From contig CM057476.1 in NCBI GenBank assembly GCA_030035585.1, positions 26,520,501 to 26,584,500 on the forward strand: a stretch of 64,000 nucleotides of DNA, in the 5' to 3' direction. The notes beneath the pieces were generated by a model. It was not told the origin of the DNA and made no database searches. It was given only the letters and a program-made list of their open reading frames with translations. The position numbers were made by a program, and so were the translations under genes. Source of the DNA: Dugong dugon. Taxonomy: Eukaryota; Chordata; Mammalia; Sirenia; Dugongidae. This document shows, piece by piece, positions 29,427 through 41,400 of the stretch. Every line of letters starts with the position of its first letter. Within the stretch, counting starts at the first letter, position 1.

Positions 29427-32400
29427 GTAAGGACCTGGCAGGGGCATTGCTGGGCTCTACTGGCTCCTCCTCCTCCTCCTCCTCCTCCTCCTCCTCCTCC
29501 TCCTCCTCCTCTTCCTCCTCCTCCTCCCTCCTCCCCCCATTCTTCTTCTTCCCCCTCTTCTTCCTCCTGTTGCTCCCCTTCTTCTCTTCCCCTCCTCCTC
29601 TTCCCCTTCTTTCCTCTCATCTCCCTCACGCTCCCCTCCTTTGCCGAACTTCTCTCCTTTCCCGTCTCCGCTCCTTCCTCCTCCTCCACCGCTCATCCTG
29701 CCCCTCCTCCTCCTTTGTCCCCTCCTCCACTCCTCTTTCCCAGCCACAAATGTGACCCAGGCCAATCTGGGAGTCCAAGAACGTGGCCAGGGGCTTCAGC
29801 AAACCTGGGAAAAGGAGTACCGTTACTTCTGGAGCTGCTAAATAACCACCACCACCAAAACGTAACACTGCACGCTTCAAGGGACACCTGCCAGTTGGGT
29901 CAGACCTGCGCAAGGCCGTGCACAGTTTGTCAAAAGCAAGAAGCAGAAGGAGATCGAAAGCAATGGGCTGGCTGTGCTGCAGGAACAGCCTGTTTGAGGA
30001 GGTTTGCTAGGCCTGCAGGATGGCCTCAGACCCTCCTGAAGATTGTTCTCAGTGGTCAGGGCTGAAAGGGTTCCTGGAAAGCAAGGTGCCCAGTCCTCTG
30101 GGGTTTGGGTTGGTTTGGTGTCAACCTCAAATGCATAGACCCAGATCATTTCAAAGTCCTCGGTCCATGACATGCTGCGACTCGGTCCATGCAAGGCCTG
30201 CTTTCATATACCGAGAAGCCCCTGGCTGGTGCAGTTACCGCACTCAGCTGCTGACTGAAAAGTTGGAGTTTCAAACCCACCCAGAGGCGCTTCGAAATAA
30301 AGGCCTGGTGATCTGCTTCCGAAAAATCAGCCTTTGGAAATCCTGTAGAGCATAATTCTACTCTGACACACACATTGCCGTCCAGTGATTCCGATTTTGG
30401 TGACCCCGTGTGATAGAACTGTTCCACAGGGTTTTCAAGGCTGTGACCTTTTGGAAGATCACCAGGCCTTTCTTCCAAGGTGCCTCTGGATGGATTCAAA
30501 CTGCCAACCTTTCTGTTAGTAGTTGGGTGCTTAACCGATTGTGCCACCACAGCAACAAATAGCTAGTATTTAATTTTTATTTAATTTGTAACACTGCAGC
30601 AAGCACCTGCAAACCCACCCACCCCCACCCCCACCCCCATTAAAAGTCAGGACTTGTAAAAATCCTCTGTCTAACTGTACGGTGGCTTGTATGAGCCCCC
30701 CCCCCCCCACCATCAAGGCAACAGCCATCCTTACCCCTGTGTCTGTCATCTGCTTGTTTTCTTTTTTATATACTTTTCTGCATTATTACTTTAAAAGTAT
30801 ACGCTCTCTTAGTCTTCCTTGTTAATTTATTGAAATATGCAGTATGCAGTTATCGTGGAAAGGAGCCCTCGTGGTGCAACAATTAAGTGCTCACCTGCTA
30901 ACATAGAGGTTGTTGGTTGGAACCTACCCAGCGGCGCCTCGAGAGAAAGACCTGGCGATCTGCTCCCGTAAAGATTACAGCCGAGGAAACCCTATGGGGC
31001 AGTTCTACTCTGTCACATGGGGTCACTGTGAGTTGGAATAGACACGATGGCACCTAACAACAACAGCTATCATTCTGGATTTTTCTGTTTTCTTCCACTT
31101 ACTGTGAGATTACTAATATTCACTCATAACGTTGTACGGTACTGTGGGTCATTTGTCTCAGCTGTCGGGTGGTATTTCAGAGTGTTTCCAGACTGCTATA
31201 TACCCATCGCTCTCCTGCTGAGGACCATGGGCGTCGTGGCTAGGTTTTGCCTTCATGAACAGTGAGGCTGGGGTTTGCTTATCTATATTTCCCGGTGCAC
31301 ATATGCAAGAGGTCCTCTTGAACAGATAAGAGTAGGAGTGGCTGTGACCTGCCAAGTTATGTGGAAAAAGCAAGCTGCATTGTCAAGTTACCTCTGACTC
31401 ATGAAGCCACCATGAGTGTCATAGGAGAACTGTGCCCTGTAGAGTTTTCAGTGGCTGATTTTTTTGGTAGTAGGTCGCCAAGCCTTTCTTCTGAGGTGCC
31501 TCTGGGCAGACTCCAATCTCCAAACTTTCCTTAGCAGCCAAGTGCATGAACTATTTGCACCATCCAGGGACTCCTGTTCCTTTCACAGCTGGGGAAACTG
31601 AGGCTCAGGGAGGTAAGATCCTTGGCTCGGTTCACACAGCAAGTGAGGAGCAAGGTTTTCCAATCTGGGCAGAAACAAAACCCGGGGCTTAGTGAAGGGA
31701 GGAGACGAGCCCAAGTTCACTGTGTTGTGGTCGAAAGACTGGCACGTGTTTCCTGAGCGTCAGCTCTGCAGCAGGCTCTGGGGATGGAGATACAGAAATG
31801 GATCAGCCCCTGGCCTTGTCCTTGACGAACACTTGTTTGAAGGGTGAGGACAAGGGAGGAGGAGGGGCACAGAGAGAGAGAGAGAGACCTAGAAGCAAAG
31901 CAGCAGGAACTGTTCGGTGTGTTATTACACGGTGCTAACGGGATGAGTAAGGAGCCCTGTTGGCGCGACAGTTAAGCGCTTGGCCGCTAACCAAAAGGTT
32001 GGCAGTTCAGACCCACCCAGTGGCTCCATAGGAGAAAAACCTGGTGATCTGCTTCCCTAAAGATCACAGCCAAGAAAACACTATGGGGCAGTTCTACTTT
32101 GTCACATGGAGTTGCTATGAATCGGAATTGACAGCACCCGGTAACAACAATGGGATGAGTACAATGTAGGGAACTCAATCAAGCCCAAATGGGAGAAGGC
32201 ATCAGGGAAGGCTTCCTGGAGGAGGTGACATCTGAGCTAAGAATAGGAGCATGACTTTGGCAATGGAAGTTCCAGGATGGGAATGTGTGGTGGAGAGGGC
32301 ATTCCAGGCCAAAGGAGCAGCACAGAGAAAGGCCTAGAAGGGAGATACATCAAGTCCAAATGATGGTGCAGGTTTTAAATACAAGAGTAGGGGAGGGAGG

Positions 32401-35400
32401 AGGACAGGACCATTTCACAGTCCCGGGTTCAGGACATGCTGTCATGTGGGCTGTACATGACCTGCTGTGCTTTAGGTAGTTACTCGTTTTTGCCCCACCC
32501 ACCCACCACCGCCACTGCCCCATCTGGAAGTAGCCCTCCCCTCTTACCCAGTCCCTCACCATGGGGGCTTCTCTCTTGCAGCTGATGGTCTTTGAGCAGG
32601 AGAATTTCCAGGGCCGACGGGTAGAATTCTCAGGGGAGTGCTTGAACCTGGGAGACCGTGGCTTCGACCGAGTGCGCAGCATCATCGTCACCTCGGGACC
32701 GTGAGTGTGTGTGGGTCCCTCCACCCTCTGCCACAGTAAAATAATAATAACAACCAGACAATTGCAGCTGCCACTTACTGGGAGCCTGCTCCTGCCTGCA
32801 ACCATGCTTATAGCGGCACAGATATTACTTCCAATCCTCACTCCAAACCCAGGAGTCTCTGGGTGACGCAAATGGTTGAGTGTTTGACTACTAGCTGAAA
32901 GGCTGGCGGTTCGAACCCAACCAGAGGTGCCCCAGAAGGCAGACCTAGTGATCTGCTTCCAAAAGGTCAGCCTTGAAAATATGGAACAGTTCTACTCTGC
33001 ACACATGGGGTCACCATGAGTCATAATCAATGCAATGGCAACTAACAACATTTCAAACCCAAGAGGGAGGTATTAGTCTCTTTCCCATTTTCCAGATGAG
33101 AAAATTGAGACTCAGAATGGTGATCCAATCAGTATAAGGTCACACAGCCAGTAAGTCATGATTCTGGGCTCCAGAAAAATGCTGCTTCTACTGCCAAAGG
33201 AGCCCTGGCTCATCACTGAGGCCAGGAGGAGGCCAAAGGGTCAAGGGTTCACCAACTGTCCCACCCCCAGACATCAAGCAGTTCTAGGAGTAATAATAAA
33301 CATCTGTTGAGCACCCTCTAGGTGCCAGGTTCTGGCTGAGGGCTTTCCTAGATGATCTCACAGTGCTCTATAAGGGAGGGACTATTCTTTTTTCACAATA
33401 TTTTGTGAAACACCACTTCAACAACCTCTACATGTACAACTCAGTTTCACTGATAACATTCTTCAAGTTGTGCCTCCGTTCTCACTATCCTTCTCCAAAC
33501 TGTTCCACTACCATTAACTTAAACTCAATGCTCCCCCTGAGCTTCTCACCTAAGCTTTCAAGTTGCTGTTGTCAATTGGATCGCACACAGATAATTCTTG
33601 GAAAGAGCACAACGCTCAAGGCAGACATACTTATTAAGATAAACTATTTTTTGGTTCAAAGCAGACTTCAGGGGATAGTTTTGGTTTAAGGTTTAAAGTT
33701 TAAAGATTGTCTCCGGGCAACAGTTTCAGGGTTTCATCTGGCCTCAGTGGCTCCAGGAAATGTGGACTCCATGAGAATTTTCAATTCTGTTCTACATTCA
33801 ACCCCCTTTTGATCAGGATTCTTTACAGAATCTTTGATCAAAATGTTCAGTAATGGTAGCCAGGCACCATCCAGTTCTTCTGGTCTCATGGCAAAGGAGG
33901 CAGTTGTTCAGGGAAGTAACCAGACATGCAATCCATTTCCTCCTCTGATTCCTAACTCTCTTTCTTTGGGAGGGACTATTCTTACTCTCACTTGACAAAT
34001 GGGGAAACTGAGGCTCAGAGTGTTTTTTTTTTTTTTTTTTTCAGCCCCAGTGCTTTAATAACCATGCTTCACTGCCTGGTTCTGATTGCCTGGGCTTCTC
34101 TGGGTCCCACAGCCCATTATAAAGCAGGAATGATTGTTCCTGTACACTGAGGTCAGTATGCTGGGCCAGCCTCAGGACAAGACTCACATGGCCCCTTGGC
34201 CTCTTTTTCCCCCACCCTGAAAGTCCCCAAGTGGTATGGGGCTGCAGCAAACTGGATTCAGCCTGTATTCTGAGCATCTATGGACTCAGAGAGACCTGGG
34301 TTCACGTCTCAATGCCGTCATTTGCCTTGTCTATTCTCTGAGGCTCAGTTTTCCCATCTCTAAAACAGGGAGAATAATGGTCCCCACTGCCCCTCAATAG
34401 GATTATTCTGAGGCCTAAAGGAGATAATGCAGGATGCTGCTGCTGTTAGTTGCCATCAAGTTGATGCTGACTCATGGTGACCCCATGTGACAGAGTAGAA
34501 CTTCTCCATAGGGTTTTCTTGGGTGTAATCTTTACGGGAGCAGATTGCCAGGCCTTCTCTTCTGCAGTGTCGCTGGGTTGGTTTGAACTGTCAATCTTTT
34601 GCTTACCAGCCAAGCGCAAACTGTTTGCACCACCCAGCATCCTTAATGCAGGATCAGCCTGGCACTTCATGGGCACCCAAATATGCCAGGTCACTAGGAT
34701 GATTCTTTCCCTCCCTGTTGCCCTGTGAGTTTAACCAAGTTACCCTGGTCAGGGGTAGGCCTGGGCAGGAGGTGGGGTGGGGAGGTGCATTTCCATCTCC
34801 TGTACCCACCCCACCCCCGATGTGATCAACACAGCCTCAGCCCCACCCTCAGCCCCACAGCCCAGCTGGAGACAGAAGCAGCCACCGGATGTGGCCAACT
34901 CAGGTTTTAAAGCTTTTTTCGGTGCTGGTGACTCAAACCCAGAGTATTTCTCCTGAAACAAAAATCAGCTGGTATGTACTCTGTGGCTGTGCCCAATGGG
35001 GAGAGAAATGGGCCTGTGGTCCAGGGACCTGGGTCTGTGTCAGAGCTGGGCAGGGCTGTGGGAGAGGCAATGGTGGGAAAGAAAATGAGGAGGATGAGGT
35101 GGGCGAGGGACAGGGGAGTGTGCTCCTCAGCATGGGGCTAGGAGGCATGCCTGCCTGAAACCTAGGAGACTTAAACCTGACACTTGACACCATCATGTCA
35201 CCTTAGACTGGTAACTTAATCCCCTTGAGCCTCAGTTTCCACATCCGTAAGCTAAGATTTCTGCCCTACCTCTCTCATTGCTCATAAGGCCCAAATGAGT
35301 TATGTTGTGTTATTGTTAGGTGTTGTGGATTCGATTTTGACTTATAGCAATCCTGTGTGTCCTGGTCGTCTAGTGCTGCTATAACAGAAATACCACAGTG

Positions 35401-38400
35401 GATGGCTTTAACAAAGAGAAGTTTATTCTCTCATAGTCCTGTAGGCTAGAAATCTGAATTCAGTGCACCAGCTCCAGAGGAAGGCGTTCTCTCTCTGTCA
35501 GCTCTGGAGGAAGGTCCTTGTCATCAGTCTTCCCTTGGTCTGGGAGCATCTCAGCACTTGCACCTCAGGTCCAAAGGACGCGATCTGCTCCCGGCACTGC
35601 TTTCTTGGTGGTATGAGGTCCCCATGTCTCTCTGCTCGCTTCTCTCTTTTTATATGTCAAAAGAGATTGGCTTAAGACACTGTCTAATCTTGTAGATCTC
35701 ATCAGTATAACAGCTGCTAATCCATCTTATTACATCATAGTGATAGGATTTACAAAACATAGGGAAATCACATCAGATTTCAAAATGGTAGGCAATCATA
35801 CAATACTGAGAATCATGACCTAGCCAAGTTGACAGATATTTTGGGGGGACACAATTCAATCCATGACACCCATGTGACAGAGTAGAACTACCCCCATAGG
35901 GTTTTCTAGGCTACAGTCTTTACAGAATCAGATCACCAGATCTTTCTCCTGCAGAGCTGCTGGGTGTGTTTGAACTGCCAATCTTTCAATTAGCAGCCAA
36001 GCACTTAACCACCACACCACCAGGGCTCCTTAATTCCCCACTCATATAGTGGGTCCTCACTGGACATTGTGACTCCTGAAGTGGGTAGGATGGGGGATCT
36101 TTTCTCGGGGGGTGAGAAGGGTGGCAAGACCACATATGAGTGTCTGTCTCTCCATAGGCTCAGACCTCCAGCAGGTCCCCTCCCTCTTTAATCATAAGTT
36201 ATTATTTATTGTGCTTACTCTGTGCTGAACCTGTTCCATGCTTTCCCTCTTTTAAGCTCTCTTTACCTCCTGACAAGGTGGGTGCAGTCATTTCCTCTCC
36301 TTTACTGAGGCTTAGTGCACTTAGATGATTTGCCCAAAGTCACGCAGCGAATAAATGCTGGACAGGGAATTTGGACCAAAGTCTGTCTCTTTCCGGAGTT
36401 CACCTTCCAATCTCCCTTTCCATCCACCCATCCACTCATCATCCATCTATTTACCCATCTGTATATCCATTCATGCAGTCATCATGAGTCAGAATCAACT
36501 CAATGGCAACAGGTTTAGGTTTTTTTTTTTGGTGTATGTGTAAATATATATGAATATATATATATACACATTCATAGATTGAGCCATCCATCTACCCACC
36601 CAATCGTCCGTCAATCCAACGATCCTTCCATTTATTCATCCATCAGTCCACCCATCCATCCATCCATCTACTCACCTACCCCTTCATCCATCTACACACT
36701 CATTCACCCACCACCATTCTTTCAACCATCAATTCACTCATTAATCCTTTGATCAATCGATTGATTCATCCATCCATCCATCCAACCATCCATCCATCCG
36801 TCCGTCCATCCATCCATCCTTAGCTCTTTCATCCCAGCCTCAGGAGGGTTGAGGAAGATTTAACCCTATTTCTGGGTGGACAAGTCTATGTCTTAAATTC
36901 TGTCACTCTAGTGTGGATTGGCTCATCCCTCAGACAAGGGCCTTAGGTAGCTTCAATCTATGGTGGTAGCCCATCACCTTCATCTCCCTCTGGGTAGAGG
37001 AGGGTCCCAGCTGCATCCCTGGAGGTGACACTGATGTCCCCTGTTCCCTGAGAACTCCTGGACACATCTTGAGCAAAGTTCAAGGAGCACCTTAGTCTCA
37101 GCCTTCTCTTCTATGAAATGGGGATCTTCCTCTCCCCCCACTCCCCAGCAGCCCTGGTCTCTCTAACACAAGATCACTTCCTAGCCTTAATTAGATTGCA
37201 CTGGGAAAGCCAGGAAAAGCCCCCACCGGACTTCATACTTCTAATTTGTCCCTATAGAGAAGTGAACACCTTTATGTGCAATATCACATTTAATTCTCAC
37301 AGGTATCTGAGAGGTAGGTATTACCATCATTCCTCTTCCACTGTCTCCATACCAATTACTGAGCGTCTTCTGTGTGCCAACCTTGCCTTTTTTTTTTTTT
37401 TCTTTGGTGAAAGTATACACAGTGAAGGGTAAACCATTTTAACAATTTCTACATGTACAGTTCAGTGACATTGATTACATTATTCAAGTTGTGCCACCAT
37501 TCTATCTATCCTTTTCCAAATTATTCCACCACTATTATCTTAAACTCAATGCCCCCTAAGCTTCTCATCTAACCTTTCGAGTTGCTGTTGTCAGTTGGAT
37601 GGCACATAGATAATTCTTTGAAAGAGCACAACGCTCAAGGCAGACGTACTTATTAAGATAAACTGTTTTTTGGTTCAAAGCAGACTTCAGGGGATAGTTT
37701 TTGTTTAAAGTTTAAAGATTATCTCAGGGCAATAGTTTTGGGGGGTGCCAGGCTTGTATTTACTCAACATTTGACTCAAGCCTCTATCTTGATTTTTCCT
37801 TATCCCAGCACCTCCAGGACTATTATTTATTTAATATGTTTCATTTAAATTGACCCTTTTTTTACACAGACAGATATATTTAAAAAGAAATTTTATATCA
37901 CTTTTATAAGTGGAAAGCTAATATCACTTGCTCTAAGTAAAAGGCATCCATAAAAAATTAATGCAATGAACACAAAGCATTGTTGTTACACTGTTGCCTC
38001 CTGGAGCATCTGAGCCCGAGGCCTGCTCTTCCTTTGGGACAAAGAGAGAGATTACCAGGTGTTAAGAGCTCAGCAGTTTGAACCCACCAGCAGCTCTGTG
38101 GGAGAAAAGACCTGGCAATCTGCTCCTGTAATGCGGTTCTCCTCTGTCCTATAGGCTCACTATGATTCCGAATAGACTTGAAGGCACGCAACACCACCCA
38201 GAGTTGCATTACCATCAAACAGAGACTTCCTCCTGGCTGTTGTTAGTTGCCATTTAGTCTGCTCCTACTCATGGCAACCTTATGGCTAACAGAACACAAA
38301 GTTGCTTGGTCCTGTGCCATCTTAATGATCTTTGATACATTTAAGCCCATTGTTGTGGCTACAGTGTCAATCCACCTCATTGAGGGTTTCCCTCATTTTT

Positions 38401-41400
38401 GCTGACCCTCTCCCAGCTGTAACCAGGATCATAAGAAAATGACTTTCTCCTTCTCTGTTATTTGACACCAGGTCCTCGTAGTACTTACAATGACAGTGTG
38501 ACTCCTACATTTGGGGAAATACTTTGCTCAGATGTTGCTGTTGTTAGCTTCTGAGTTGGCCCCGACTCATGGTGACCCTGACTCACGGCAACCCCGTGCA
38601 CAACGGAATGAAACACTGCCCGGTCTTGCGTCATCCCCATCATTGGTTTTGGATAGGATCATTGTGATCATTGGCTGATTTTTTGGAAGCACATCGCCAG
38701 ACCTTTCTTCCTAGTCTATCTTAGTCTGGAAGCTCTGCTGAAACCTGTTCAGCATCATAGCAACACACAAGCTTCCACTGATAGATGGGTGGTAGCTGTG
38801 CATGAGGTGCGCTGGCCAGGAACTGCACCCGAGTCTCCTGCATGGGAGGCAAGAATTTTATCATTGCACCACCAATGCCTCTTTGCTTAGATAATTACAC
38901 ATATTATCTCATTTGATCCTTCACCAACTCCAAGAAAATAGGCATACTAGTGTAGATGAGGAAACTGAGGCTCAGAGAGGTGCAGCCATGTACCCATGGT
39001 CACACAGACAGTAAGTGGCATAGCCGAGAATCAAACCCATTGGTGTCAGGCCCCCTTTGGACGTTCCCACTGGCCTCGGGGCTGCCTTACAAGGGGGAGG
39101 TAGGAAGACAAGGGGGGGTGGCTTCAGCTAATGGTTTCTCTCCTCTCTGCCTCTGCCCCTCTGGGCCTTCTCCACCCCCACGGTCCCTCTCACGTCCAGT
39201 TGGGTCGCCTTCGAGCAGGCCAACTTCCGGGGGGAGATGTTTGTCCTGGAGAAAGGCGAGTACCCACGCTGGGATACATGGTCGAGCAGCTACCGCAGCG
39301 ACCGGCTTGTTTCCTTCCGGCCAGTCAAGATGGTAAGTGGCTCTTGGGCCAGGGCTGGGTGACCAGTGCAGCAGGGCAGGGGCAAGTCTGAGATCTGACA
39401 CTGAGTGAGGAAATGGGGTAGGGGGTGGAAGGAGGGAATGGTAGACAGGGAAGTGTAGCAACTGGGCTAGCTGTTACTCTGAACCCCATGAGGCAAGGAC
39501 AATCTCATTCTACAGATGAGCAAACTGAGGCTCAGCGGGGGCAGGGTAAAATGTCCAAAGTCACCAGCACAGAAGTGTCAGAGGCAGAATTTGATCCCAT
39601 ATCTGTGTTTCACCAGTGCCCCATGGTGTCCTCAGGATCAATTCCTCACTTACATCCAATTCATAAGAAACACACAACTGACCAATGGCACACAGAAATA
39701 TTTTTCTGCTGTGTGATATTGGTCAAGAACCTTGACCTCTCTGAACCTCTCTGTCCCTGACCATAATAGTAAACATATGAGTAACTTTTTTGGAGCACCT
39801 GGTGTATGCCAAGCACAGTGCTAAGAGCTCTAGGGGGATTAACTCATTTAAGCCTCATGACATCCTTATGAAGCAGAGATTGTTGTTATTGTTGTTAGGC
39901 ACTGTTATGTCGATTCCAACTCATAACCTGTTGCCGTCAAGTCAATTCCAACTCATAGCAACCCTGTAGGACAGAGTAGAACTGCCCCATAGGGTTTCCA
40001 AAGCTATAATCTTCATGGAAGCAGACTGCCACATCTTTCTCCTGCAAAGTGGCTAGTGGGTTTGAACCACTGATTTCTGGTTAGCAGGAGAGCACTTAAC
40101 CATTGCACAACCAGTGCTCCTTTCCCGACTCATAGCGACCCTATATGACAGAGTAGAACTGCCCCTCAACTGCCACATCTTTTCTCCCATGGAGTGGCTA
40201 CTGGGTTTGAACCACCAACCTTTTGGTTAGCAGCCGAGTGCTTAACCATTGTGCCACTGGGGCTCTTGAAATGGGATTGTTGTCCCTCTTTTCACAGATG
40301 AGGAAGTCCCTTTCAGGCCGGACAGCTGAGATCCCAGGAGAGTACCACGGTGTTCTGACCACACTTAGCTCTCTCTCACTTCTTATCTCTGGCCAACACC
40401 CAGGAGACCCCATGAAGTTACTTCTCTTTCCCCTGTCCATACTCTGCATGCCTGATCCTCCCTCTCACTCCCCAGGACTCCCAGGAGCACAAGATCTGCC
40501 TGTTTGAAGGTGCCAACTTCAAGGGTAATGCCTTGGAGATCCAGGGAGATGATGTGCCCAGTCTCTGGGTCTACGGCTTCTGTGACCGCGTGGGCAGTGT
40601 GCGAGTCTCCAGTGGGACGTAAGCATCCCTACGGTCTTGCCCTCGTCCCCTGCTTCAAGCACAGACAGGCTGGAGGCTGTGTCCTCATGAGATATCTTAT
40701 CAGAGGTGTAGGAAAGGCCATGCCCCTCCCAGATCCTCCCAGTGCCCGTGCCTGGGACTCCACCAATAGAGCATGATGGTTCTGGGGCGTGGAGTCACAC
40801 TAATTACATGTCAGTGTAGACAAATCTGCCAATTGGTTCTAGAAAGCTGGAAGGTGGGGAGAATAGGCAGCTGCTAAACTCAGACCTGGATGGGGGAATA
40901 GATAAGCAAGGAGCTAGGGTTGATGTGGATAGATGATTCTGGATGTGTCTAGGGAAAGATAATATTCACAGAAATCCAGAGGGTTGGGGGACATCAGCAG
41001 AATGGCTTCTGAGAGGTGAGTCTATATAATGAAAGACTGTTACTGATGACCTGTGAAGCCTGGGTGAGCCCCACTCCCCTCTCTATGCCTTAGTGTTGTT
41101 TTTCCGACCCCTAACTCATCACTTGCAGTGGGATATGTATTAATCTGCCTACCTCCAGCAGGCAACATGCCGAGCAAGGTATCTTTAGGTACATTTTCCC
41201 ATTTGGCTCCCGCAACACCGTACTAAACCTGCTACCATGAGCATTCCCATTTTCCAGAAGTGGAAACTGAGGCCTGTCAGAGAAACGAACTCATTGCCCA
41301 GGATCGTCTGTGGACCAGGATTGTTGTTTGTTGCCATTAGGTCGGCTCTGACTCATGGTGACTTTAATGTATGACAGAGCAAAACGCTGTCTGGTCCTGC

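Noticed and set aside
29447-29765. Poly-Ser and Arg/Gly-rich open frames
   Set aside because: Low-complexity translations of the CCT tract on both strands.
29253-30065. 270-codon open frame starting at the CRYBB1 ATG
   Set aside because: Only the first 58 codons are real. The frame runs past the splice donor into the CCT tract and then unrelated intron.
32350-32871. 173-codon minus-strand frame
   Set aside because: Antisense shadow across CRYBB1 exon 3.
36413-36825. Possible CRISPR-like or structured direct repeats
   Set aside because: Degenerate tetranucleotide repeats in a mammalian intron, with no repeat-spacer pattern.
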